Assembly: GCA_014871385.1 (NCBI GenBank)
Contig: CM026426.1
Location: 22,705,474 to 22,769,473 of the forward strand
From: Ceratodon purpureus
Taxonomy: Eukaryota; Streptophyta; Bryopsida; Pseudoditrichales; Ditrichaceae
Reading direction: 5' to 3'
Length of the DNA stretch: 64,000 bases
Position 1 is the stretch's first letter, and each line of letters opens with the position of its first letter. This document shows positions 45,740 to 55,860 of the stretch, in pieces. A program made the position numbers and the translations under genes. The notes beneath the pieces are model-generated. The model saw nothing but the letters and a program-made list of their open reading frames with translations, did no database searches and was not told the DNA's origin.

Positions 45740-47158
45740 TCATGCCACATAATCGCTGTCGTCCTTCACTTCGGCCCCACTAGGACCGGAAGAATCGTCA
45801 TGGTCATCGCCATCGCTCTCGCGTACCTTCTTCACCCTCCCCTTAGTCTTCTTCTTTGACTCAAATGGGTTCATGAATTTCTTTGGGCCATTCGGGTCAT
45901 CCAAAGGAGTTTTTGGCTTCCCAGGATTGAAAGGCAACACCTTCTGAGTCTTATCTTCAGCCTTCCGCTTGGACATGGCTCTAGCAGGGGGCTTTTCAGG
46001 AAATATGTCCGGTTTTCCCAAAGCCAACTTCGGCCCAAAGAGCTGCCCAATTGGAAGTGCGTCATCAGTAGAGAGAATGTCCAGGTCCACTTGTCGGGTT
46101 CGGGCCAATCTCTTCCTACATTTCTCCGCTACTTCAGGAGCCTTAGCATCTGCCTTCATTTTTTTAGACAACTCAACCAACCTCGTGGACGATTCGAACC
46201 CACCAACTTGGACCCTAGTCTTTGCGGTTCCAAATAATGTCCGAGACGCACCGGGTACGGGTACGAGCACCTCCTCCTTTGTAGAGGGTGGAACCATGTC
46301 CTCCTTTAGGCGGTTGAAGTCTGGAGAAAGAACCTTCAAAGTATCAAGGGTGGGGTCTTCTTCTTTCTTTGGTATGACCAAACCCACGGTAGTATGAGAT
46401 GATCCTTCCCGCAGAATCTTATCACTGTTTAGTAAACCGTCTCCATTCGGAAGAGAAGCAAGAGGAATCGTATCTTCCTCGTTGGTACCTTCTTCTTTGA
46501 CATCATCATACTCGAAAGCACGCTCCATCGGCGCGGGAGAACAACGGGATTTCTTTTTCGGTGAAACCTTGAGGTCATCAAGTGGATTGTAAATAGGGGG
46601 GTCAATTGATAGAACGTCAAAGGGTACATCAACATCAGACTCACTAGAGTAGTCAACGTCATTGGTCTCCACGGCCTTTGGATCCTCCTTCCCCTCCAAC
46701 TCCCCATAGAACCTCCCTAAGCCACTCAACTTGGACTCGGAAATCATCTTGGAATTTGTATACACAAACACGAGTTCATTAGCCCTTTCTAGAAGTAAAC
46801 GGTTTCGCTTCCTGTCGTGGACAAAGGAGTAGCTACTCCAATTCCGCTCGCATGAAGAAGAAGACAGGGGCTGAGCTAAAATCCTTTTTGCAATTGGGGA
46901 AATGAATTTACCAGCGGATCCGTATATATCCCACCAACCAGAAGGCGGCAATTGTTTCTTAGAGGAGTCACGTACATCACGAAACGGAGGATAAGCTTCA
47001 CGAAATGCGAAGAACTCTTCAATGACCACTTCCTTCAATGTAGGAGGAGCCATCGACAACAATACCTCCTTCGCCGATGCCATCGCATGAGTATCATTGT
47101 GAAGGTCCTCATCAGAGTACTCTAGAGTAGCACGTACTTTACATGTTGTGCCAAACAC
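45740..47158 (-). CDS. hAT-family transposase, C-terminal part with a long charged tail
   Basis: The frame is open for 472 codons from 47158. The first ATG is 47083. Residues about 65-140 match the hAT C-terminal dimerisation region: PSGWWDIYGSAG, AKRILAQPLSSSSCERNWSS and RNRLLLERANELVFVYTN, the usual WW, CERNWS and RNRL landmarks. After this the protein continues for about 300 residues of Lys/Glu/Pro/Ser-rich, probably disordered sequence ending SGAEVKDDSDYVA, which is not usual for hAT transposases. The N-terminal zinc finger and the catalytic DDE region are missing. Upstream on the minus strand there is at most a small exon-like piece (about 47245-47330) before the RING pseudogene. So this is a 5'-truncated transposase or the last exon of a gene with unrecognised front exons. 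No stop interrupts it. Confidence 0.65.
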   Translation of the reverse strand: MFGTTCKVRATLEYSDEDLHNDTHAMASAKEVLLSMAPPTLKEVVIEEFFAFREAYPPFRDVRDSSKKQLPPSGWWDIYGSAGKFISPIAKRILAQPLSSSSCERNWSSYSFVHDRKRNRLLLERANELVFVYTNSKMISESKLSGLGRFYGELEGKEDPKAVETNDVDYSSESDVDVPFDVLSIDPPIYNPLDDLKVSPKKKSRCSPAPMERAFEYDDVKEEGTNEEDTIPLASLPNGDGLLNSDKILREGSSHTTVGLVIPKKEEDPTLDTLKVLSPDFNRLKEDMVPPSTKEEVLVPVPGASRTLFGTAKTRVQVGGFESSTRLVELSKKMKADAKAPEVAEKCRKRLARTRQVDLDILSTDDALPIGQLFGPKLALGKPDIFPEKPPARAMSKRKAEDKTQKVLPFNPGKPKTPLDDPNGPKKFMNPFESKKKTKGRVKKVRESDGDDHDDSSGPSGAEVKDDSDYVA

Positions 47159-47345
47159 CGTTTACAAACTAATCAATCTACAAAAATGTATAGTTAGCAC
47201 ACCCTTAAACTTCAAAATGAAGACCTAACGTACTTACGGTATATTCTGATTCATTCATAAGAGGCTGAACCATACTTCTAGGTACTAACGAATTATCAGG
47301 AACATATAGATTCCAGACTTGAAAACTTACCCGCATTTGGACAAG

Positions 47346-49139
47346 TTGCTTTTGCTTCCTCCATCCTCAGTTGCAAGGTTTTCCTTTGCTCCTCGGTACA
47401 TCCAAGCATCTCGGCCCTCTAAAGCATCTCAGCACTAGGCTCTCGCCACCCAAAACTCTTATGCCAATCCGGATGTGATAAATATCGCACCCCTTAGCAG
47501 TACATGTACCTCCATGCACAAAAACAACCGATGCACAATAGGGATGATACAAGTGCCTACAAGATGATACAATAATGTCACTGTTAGGAAACGGAAACTG
47601 ACACAGAGAACAAGAAGAAATCTCCAGAAATCCCGATCGATCTGAACTCTGTGCACCCTTCCTTTCTAAGTAAGCCATGGGCCGTGGCCAAAATGACCCC
47701 AAGATCTTTCCCTTCTGCAGCTCGAACAACTCCGCCTTCAACGCCTTATACCGTAAATGATGCGCCTTGATTCCATGTGCCATGTTGGCCACAGCTGACT
47801 TTGCCGATTCCAAATCTGCCCTTAAAACAAGAAGCCGAGTCTGCTCATCCGATAATTGCTCCATTATGAGCTACATCTTGATTTTCTCCCGATCAACATC
47901 ACGTCCTTCACTGAGCATGGCATTGATCTTCAACCCCTTCTCCACCTTTGGGTGCTGGTAGCTCTCCAAGACACATTCCGACTCCTCCACCTTTACCTTA
48001 CTCCTATCCCTCCTCTAAAGTGCCTCCTTCTCTCGCACTTTGTCCGCCTCCATCTCCACAGTCAATACTGTTGCCAACTCCTCTACCTCCCTGCCCCTCT
48101 CCTTCACCCATTCTGCGCATAAATTCAAGTGCATACAATGCAACAAAACAACTTAAGTTAAAAAATTGGTAGATCAACAACAATTCAACAATGTCGACAG
48201 ATCCATTTATCACACAATTATTTGAGCAGAATATTAGAAGCAGGAAAAGACATATCGGCTCAAACGTAGAAGATAAGGATTCAGCTTACCTTGAGTCGAA
48301 CATCCTCCTCTCCGTGCATACTCTGTACCACCTTAGACATCGACCCCAAACCCCATGCCATATTCGTAAAGACCTCCGCTTTCATCCAGCCTCGACTTCG
48401 TCCTCCCCTCCTCTCCAGTCCTAACCCCTGAACTCCATGGTGGACTTTCCCCACGAATCCCTGGTTCCACCTTTATTTTCGCCCACTCTCTACCATGAAC
48501 CTCTAGAGGTTTATCTCCCTCAATGGTCTTCCTCAACGCCATCAACTTCTAGACAGATTGCTCATACCGGTTCACCTGCCTCTTGTTAGTGTCAGCCCCA
48601 AAGGCACACCAATCCACCTTCCCTTTCCCCTCATCAAACTCAATCGCAACGCCCTCAGCGAAATGGATCTTCAGGTATGGAGGGATCTCACTTGGTGGAT
48701 GTTGGTAGAGAATCGGGTGAAGATATTGAATCCTCTTCACCACCCCCGCCTCTTTGCACCCTGCCCACGCGTAGCCTTGGTGTCCACCATCGCCATATGG
48801 GTCTCCAAACAACTCCTTCAGTAGAGCAGGAGACACCCTCCCTTTTCGAAAACGATGTGGGTTGTCTCCATCGCTTGCAAGGGTCGGGTACTCCCTCTTG
48901 AAATCGTCCAGTGTCAATGCTTGCGGTGGCAACCGCAACCTCCCAATCTCTAAGTCCACCTAGTCGATCCGCTCTATCTTCGGCTTTCTGATCTTCTTCA
49001 CCGTGGAACGTCTTCAATTCACGCCCGGGTCCTTTGAGATCTCATTCTCCTCATCAAGCCCCGCTTGTGCACTCTGTTGCAACTTCCTCTCACTGTGAGT
49101 GCTACCTGAACGCCGTCCAGCAGACCCCTCCATCGTCAT
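47346..49139 (-). pseudogene. Decayed coiled-coil/RING gene, relative of the 42-45 kb gene
   Basis: From ATG 49139 the frame runs with TGA (49014), TAG (48960-48962) and TAG (48549-48551). A frameshift near 48400 leads to an exon end at a GTAAGC donor (about 48285). After an intron a coiled-coil exon (near 48115 downward) carries TAG at 48015 and 47871. It then gives HHLRYKALKAELFELQKG and a RING-like finger: CSLC, then CRHLYHPYC, then CTAKGC (a C-x4-C last pair is irregular). Another frameshift near 47485 and TAG at 47419 lead to EEQRKTLQLRMEEAKATCPN. Domain order matches the plus-strand RING gene, but the sequence is clearly diverged, so they are different lineages of one family rather than a recent duplicate. 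Five of the six stops are TAG. Confidence 0.55.
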
Positions 49140-49779
49140 CAATCAATTGTCGCACTCTGCCCTCAATCTCTCCCTCCTCTGAAGCCACCAATGTATCGCA
49201 CTTGGACTAATCCACCCTTCTCTCCACCAACCAGTACCGGAGAACACGCTCCTCTCTTACAATCCGTCCTCATTGCTACCACCCATTTGCCTCAAGACTA
49301 AAACCCTTACTATCTCTAGAATTTCCCCAAGCATCAACTCACCCAAGTTGTAGCTCATGCTCGTTTCCACGCCGTCACGCTAAGACTCCTCACCCAGTAC
49401 ACCCTCACCGCAGCAATGACTCTCTGTCAACTGGGTGTGATACCCTACACTCCCGAACAATGAGGAAGAAGACGACCACCGGTGATCACCTGTTGGTGAT
49501 GGTGAGGAAATGGTGATCACCGATCATCACCAAATAGACCCGATGAGCAACCGGTTACCACCGGTTATGGGTACTGCCACCGGCAGTCACCAGTGCCTCA
49601 CAGTCGCGAACCTTCGGTCACCGGTTACCACACGGTGCTTTCTAAAACCTTATCCTTTGATTACCGGTCCAGTGAGTGGCAAATACGTAATTACATAAAC
49701 CCCAAACTGTCAATATTTCCGTCATGTTCCGAAACCTTTAAACTGTCTTGTACCCAAGCTAACTAAGTTATTATAAATG
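49140..49779. other. Spacer
   Basis: About 600 bp upstream of the RING pseudogene. It has a stretch of CACCGGTTACC, GGTGATCACC and similar words (about 49480-49630) that form an irregular GGTGATCACC/ACCGGT repeat. No gene is seen. Confidence 0.4.
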
Positions 49780-49864
49780 GTGAATGGTGTTTTAAAGTAT
49801 GAATGATGAATGATGAATGGTGAATGGTATTATAAATGGTGAATGGTGAATGGTGAATAATAAT
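49780..49864. repeat. TGAATGG/TGAATGA minisatellite
   Basis: About a dozen TGAATGG, TGAATGA and TAAATGG words just left of the foldback element. The same words (GTGTGAATGGTG) resume on the right side of the element at 54174, so the element inserted into this repeat. Confidence 0.8.
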
Positions 49865-50029
49865 ATAAAGTGCAGGGTTGTCACGGACGTCCAGGACGGT
49901 CAGGACGTCGGGACATCCGCGGACGTCTGCCAGCGCCCCAGGACGTCCTGTGACATAGGGAAAAAAATCACCTGCACAAGTTTCACCCCGGGGTAAAACC
50001 ACACATTGAACGCAGGCGAGGGATTGCCG

Positions 50030-50560
50030 GGAGAGAAAGCGGCCGTCGCCGTGGTGGAGGGGGCCGTCCTCGGCGACGGCCCCTCGCCGTCGCTGCGGTG
50101 GAGGAGGCCGTCCCCGGCCACGGCCCCTTGCCGTCGCCACCGTGGGGGGGGGGGGGGGGGGGGGGGCGGCGTCCGCGGCGACGGCCCCTTGCCGTCCCCG
50201 CGGTGGGGGAGGCCGTCCCCGGCGACGGCCGCGAAGACGGTCGCAGTATTTAAAAAAAAAAACCCCGAATCTTAAAATCTTCATAACTTCTTCAAAATTT
50301 ATCCAAATTGGGCTTATGAGGTGTTTTTTGGCATCTACGTTTCCTGTAGATGCCAAAAAACATCTCATAATTCCAATTTGGACAAGTTTTGAAGAAGTTA
50401 CGGGAATCTGAAGAATTCGGGGAGGTGAGGGGTCGGCCGTCGGCGGAGACGGGGGGGCCGACCCCGCGGACGGCCGTGGAGACGGCGGCGGAGACGGGGG
50501 CCGTCCCCGGAGACGGGGGCCGTCCCCGGGGACGGCCCCGGAGACGGCCCTCTGTCCGCG
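50030..50560. repeat. CpG-rich ACGGCC/GGCCGTC blocks of the left arm
   Basis: Two parts, 50030-50245 and about 50420-50560, separated by the hairpin. Words are GGCCGTC, CGACGGCC and CGGAGACGG. A run of 23 G lies at 50144-50166. The same vocabulary is found in the blocks at 12.1-12.7 and 15.6-16.2 kb. Confidence 0.75.
50284..50400. repeat. 117-bp hairpin in the left arm
   Basis: TAACTTCTTCAAAA at one end and its complement TTTTGAAGAAGTTA at the other frame a long near-palindrome whose centre is GGCATCTACG, five bases, then TGTAGATGCC. The right arm of the element has the equivalent hairpin at about 53563-53680. Each inverted arm is therefore itself foldable. Confidence 0.85.
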
Positions 50561-51520
50561 TAGAGGCACGGTCTCACAAGGCCTTCCTTCTTCTCTTGGA
50601 TTTTCTCTAGAGACGGCCTCCCTTCCCCACCTCCCCCCGTCCGACCTTGACAAAAATAATTCCATTTTTAGATATTCTAAAAACAAAATCATTACCGAAT
50701 CAGAAATTTCAGACATATCCCTGAAATCATGGAAAATGTCCTAAAGATCTTGTAATCGGGATTGTGGAATCCGCCTTGATGTTGCGGTATACTTTAGATG
50801 GAGATATTAATGTCCTTCAATTGTTGGTGCTCTACTATGGTTTGCAAACATAATCTCAATGTCTAGAAGGAAGAATACATTTGTTTTGGAAATGAAATTA
50901 TGGCCCATGGGCCTATAGAAGAGGGAGGTATAGAATGGGGGTACAACTTAAAAGGTAATGAGAAGCTAATAAAAAATAATGTTTTTTTATTTGAAGACAT
51001 TATTTCGTTAGGTAATAAAATTAAAGGAGAATTTGACATGGATTTCTCTTACATTAATATGACAAGTTTGTATGTTTTTGGCTTTAATTTTACATGGCAA
51101 GACAAACCCTTTTTTTTCATGAATATGCTATTTTCCTAATTACTTGCTTTCTTGGGTATTTAAAATTACGTCCACTGTAGTTTGTATATCTCAGGGTAAT
51201 TTTTTGATGTTTTCAAATACCATTATATTCTATATAATTTCAATTAACTATTTTCCAATTATTGTCTCGTGCTCTATCTAATCCTTTAATCTTTTAAAAC
51301 AAAAACTCCTTTCTAAGATGGATATTTTTATTTAGTTACCTCTTTTGCCATAATGTTATTACCATGACATGGTTTTCTCTATTCACTTCATACTCCTCAT
51401 TTCTTCTTATATGTCATTTCCACTCTTGCAAATATTATTAATATTTTTTATTTGATCTTTTATTCTAATTATCTTCTTGCTTTATTATTACCTCTCATGT
51501 ACTTTTTTTATTTTATATCT

Positions 51521-51590
51521 TTTCCCTTGATATCTATCTTCTCTATACACATCTATTTCCCTTGATATCTATCTTCTCTATACACATCTA
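51521..51590. repeat. Perfect 35-bp tandem duplication in the element centre
   Basis: Two identical copies of a 35-base unit beginning TTTCCCTTGATATC and ending TACACATCTA. It lies in the AT-rich centre of the foldback element, whose remaining sequence (51126-52892) has no gene. Further loose repeats of GAAGATAGAATGGAA-like words occur at 51880-52010. Confidence 0.9.
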
Positions 51591-53449
51591 TTTCCTTCAA
51601 ACCTTTTGCCATTGTAGTTTGTTTATCTCGCCGTTATTTGTTATGTTTCATTTATCGTCATATTGTATTTTATTTCAATTTTTTTTTTTTTTAATATTGT
51701 CTTGTACATAATATAATCCCCTAATCTTTTATTTATTTTTCCTTTCTACCGATAGTTAAAAATAAAAAGATAGAATGGGAGACAGAGAAGAGGAGTTTTA
51801 AATAAATAAATAAATGATAGGAGAGGAATGGAAGGATAGGAAAATGAGAAGATAAAATGGAAGAATAATGTCAAGATAAAAAACTAAATAGAATGGAAAA
51901 ATAGTGTAATAATAAAAAATTAAGAAGATAGAATGGAAAATAGTGTAATAATAAAAAAATAAGAAGATAGAATGGAAGGCAAATAGAAAAAGTATAAAAA
52001 TAAAATATAGAATCGGAGACTAATGGAAGAATACAAAATAATTAAATACTTAAATAAATAGATAAACATATATAAATGATCCATTACTTCTTTGTATTTT
52101 TTATAGAAGCATTCTGTAGTAATACTCTATTCTTTACATAAGCTGGGATCCAGAACAATAGAATACTAAGAATGGAATATTAATATGAATGCCAATGATT
52201 TTTAAGAAATGAGTTGCTTAATCATAATAGATATTATTTTTGGCTATGAAGTATGTATTTGTATTTCCACATTTAGATGAATCCACATGTTATGTCCTTC
52301 ATCCATAAAAATAATGATTTTGAATCACCTTTAAGATGGAAAAAAATTCATAAATCTCAGAATCATAAATTGACGAGATTTGTTAAACTCTAAGCCATAG
52401 AGACTCAATGTTTGTCTAAAAGGAATGGAAGGCAAACAATGTGGCATTCACTAGCCCAAGTACTCAAATGTAACACTAGCATATCCTTCATTCCAAAAGA
52501 AAGAAACAGTTCTCTTAATGTCAACTCCCAAACCTTCAAAATTCACTCACCCTTTAAAATTAAACATCATCCTTGTCAGATGGCTAGGTTTTTTAATATT
52601 TTAATCAATTTATTTATTATTAGAACTAAAATTTAATGTATTTAAATTTCTATCCTCTATCACTTATAATGAATTTTTTGTCCACCATCTTCGACTTCTT
52701 ATTCAAATTTACAATCCTCAATTCTAATTAATGTGTCCTCCAACCTCCTTCACACAATTTCAACCTCTATCTAATTTGAATTAAATTCTAATTTCTAAGT
52801 GTTACCTCCTCTACAACATACCTTCCGAATCCTCTCATTCCAATTCATTTCTAAATTTCAAGTTTATCCGTTATTTAATTCCAATCTTCCATTCACGAAA
52901 AAAAGGGTTTGTCTTGCCATATAAAATTAAAGCCAAAAACATACAAACTTGTCATATTAATGTAAGAGAAATCCATGTCAAATTCTCCTTTAATTTTATT
53001 ACCTAACGAAAGAATGTCTTCAAATAAAAGTACATTAATTTTTATTAACTTCTCATTACCTTTTAAGTTGTAGCCCCCATTCTATACCTCCCTCTTTTAT
53101 AGGCCCATGGGCCATAATTTCATTTCCAAAACAAATGTATTCTTCCTTCTAGACATTGAGATTATGTTTGCAAACCATAGTAGAGCACCAACAATTGAAG
53201 GACATTAATATCTCCATCTAAAGTATACCCCAACATCAAGGCGGATTCCACAATCCCGATTACAAGATCTTTAGGACATTTTCCATGATTTCAGGGATAT
53301 GTCTGAAATTTCTGATTCGGTAATGATTTTGTTTTTAGAATATCTAAAAATGGAATTATTTTTGTCAAGGTTGGACGGGGGGAGGTGGGGAAGGGAGGCC
53401 GTCTCTAGAGAAAACCCAAGAGAAGAAGGAAGGCCTTGGGAGACCCCGC

Positions 53450-53995
53450 CTTTACGCAGAAGGAGGGCCGTCTCGGCCGTCGTCTCCAGGGCCGTCCGCA
53501 GGGTCGGCCCCCCGTCTCCGCCGACGGCCGACCCCTCACCTCCCCGAATTCTTCAACTTCCGGTAACTTCTTCAAAACTTGTCCAAATTGGAATTATGAG
53601 ATGTTTTTCGGCATCTACAGGACACGTAGATGCCAAAAAACACCTCATAAGCCCAATTTGGATAAATTTTGAAGAAGTTATGAAGATTTTAAGATTCGGG
53701 GGTTTTTTTTTTAAATATTGCGACCGTCTCCGCGGAGGGGCCGATTGGTCGTGGCCGTTGGATCGGAGCGGCCACGGAGGGGCCGACCCCGTGGCCGTCC
53801 CCGCGGTCGGCCGCGGAGACGGCCGGGGATCGGACGGCGGACCACGGCCGCCCACATCCGACGGCCCGCGATGGCCGAAAACGGCTGTATCGTGGCCGTC
53901 AGAGCGAAGGTCGGCCGTCGCCGGCGACCCTGCGGCCGTCTCCGCGGCCGTCTCCGCGGCCGTCCTCGCGATGTGACGGCGGTGATGTGGCGGCT
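53450..53995. repeat. CpG-rich block of the right arm
   Basis: The inverted counterpart of the left-arm block, with CGGCCGTC and GCGGAGACGG words. It differs from the left copy more than the flanking arm sequence does, as expected for a fast-changing short-period repeat. Confidence 0.7.
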
Positions 53996-54176
53996 TTAGT
54001 GGATCGGCCGATCGGACGGTTGGAAATATTTTTACCCACCTGCGGTCGAATTTTTTTTAACGCAACGTAATTCTGGAGCGTTGGGGACGCCACGTCCAGG
54101 ACGGAGGTCGTCCGGGTCGAACGTCCGGACGTCCGGAGCCGGGTCGGACGTCTATTTGAACAACTCTGATAAAGTG

Positions 54177-55860
54177 TGAATGGTGTTTAAATTATTTGTA
54201 AGAATGCTATACAATTTTAAATTCCTTCTAGACTCATGTTGAATATATTTCTATTTTATTTCCATGTCATACGCAATAATATGATATAATAGCATTAAAA
54301 TTTCTAAGAAAAGATTAAAGATTACACAAAAAACATCCTCCCACTAAATTCGATACTATATTTGATTCACTATGACCCACTTAGAATACGTGTTAAATGA
54401 TTTTATTTATGTGTGGTATTAAAAAAAATACAGTCTATAAATACTAATACTTATGTTATAGAATAATGGTAATATTAAATATATACTTGCACCAAATATT
54501 TTAAGATTTTTTATTCATCATGACCTACTTAGAATATACCTCCTCATATTAGTTACATAGGTTTTTAAATAGAAACAGAACATAAGAGTATTCAAAAAAA
54601 TTAAAATAAGAGGATGGAGTGGAAGAGTGGTGGAAAATATTAGAATACAATGTTTTAACGGGAGAGTAAAACAAAAAAGGAATGAAGAGATTGAATGATG
54701 GAATAATGAAATAATAAAAATATATAAAGATAAATGAAGACAATTAATTTGATTAAATGAAATTATACTAATTAAAACTTGGAACCATTTAAAACATATC
54801 TATATTATATATTCACGCGTAATTTACAAATAATGAATTAGAAGTGTATGTGACTAGAGTCAATATATATTGTGGCCCACATTATTTATAGCAAACTTTA
54901 TGAATGATTTTTTTACCTTCTATGACTAGTAATGATCCTCAACACATGGTGATTTTAAATGAATCACTTTGGAAATTGTGGTAATAATATAGATACAACG
55001 GTGAACTATGCCGGATATTGATTTTATTACATTTTGGAGCCCACTAGAATATACTATTGTTTGAATTACATGCGTATTCACATAAAATTAAAATGAAGTA
55101 ATTTTATAAATACCCTTACGTTCTAAGTTTAATATCATATTCAATGGCATTTGGGTCGAACAGAATAAACAACTATCATTTGATTTACATGCATTACGAT
55201 TAAACAAATCAATTTGAATAGCATTAACACATTCAATGTATATACAAGTATTACTGAATACTCATTGGGTTAACAAATATTCCATACATTCCAAAAAAAT
55301 GTTTGACATGAATTCTCATCCATGCATTATCCACATTAATATTATGCATTTTTCCCAAACCATAGCATATTACCTTTTAAATATTTTAGATAGACAGATT
55401 TGGATGAGACTTAAAGCATTTCAAATAAAAGTTCATTGGATTACATTCAAGCTTTGGATACCAACTAGGAAAATAAATTGCATAAGATTCGATGCTTCCA
55501 TTCTTGGCCCTGTTCGAATACGTGTCAAGGCGTCAATGGCTGCTACGATCGCAAAGTTAGGTAGCCTCACCAAATGAGCGTGATACCATGCTTGTCTACC
55601 GTATCTGATTACCTTTTTTATTGTCAGACCATGGGATTCTCCAAAAGTCCAGTGTACTACTCCGAATATAGTTACATTTTTTCGCTGCCACATACCCCCT
55701 TCCCGATTGGAGGATTCAAATCCACCAATTTCCACCGTCGATCTCAAATGCATGGCCAAAATTGAAACCCTGTACCAATAGTGAGTACATGTGAGTACTT
55801 ATGTGTAGTTTTAGTACTCCCCTATTTTGCCACAAGTATATAGGGTCTAGCATACTTATA
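54177..55860. other. AT-rich spacer
   Basis: About 1.7 kb. The TGAATGG words end soon after the element. The rest is AT-rich, with a slightly GC-richer patch at 55430-55760 that has a 108-codon minus-strand frame. I cannot relate this frame to a protein family. No repeats or RNA genes were recognised. Confidence 0.4.

Larger units (their letters stand above)
49873..54168. mobile_element. hAT-like foldback element with 1.25-kb inverted arms and 8-bp target duplication
   Basis: The element is 4296 bp. Left end CAGGGTTGT, right end the reverse complement of CAGAGTTGT. Both ends are flanked by the same eight bases, ATAAAGTG (49865-49872 and 54169-54176). An 8-bp duplication and a CAG(G/A)GTTG terminus are the hallmarks of the hAT superfamily. 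The left arm (about 49873-51125) and right arm (about 52893-54168) are inverted copies. Matching words include GCCCATGGGCC, GACATATCCCTGAAAT and ATGGCAAGACAAACCC. Each arm carries a CpG-rich block and a 117-bp hairpin. The 1.77-kb centre is AT-rich without a gene, so the element is non-autonomous. The outer 150 bp of the arms are GACGTCC-rich and have diverged, while the inner parts are close to identical. Confidence 0.88.

Noticed and set aside
55433-55759. A 108-codon minus-strand ORF before the old MULE
   Set aside because: Weak protein character and no family resemblance that I can defend.
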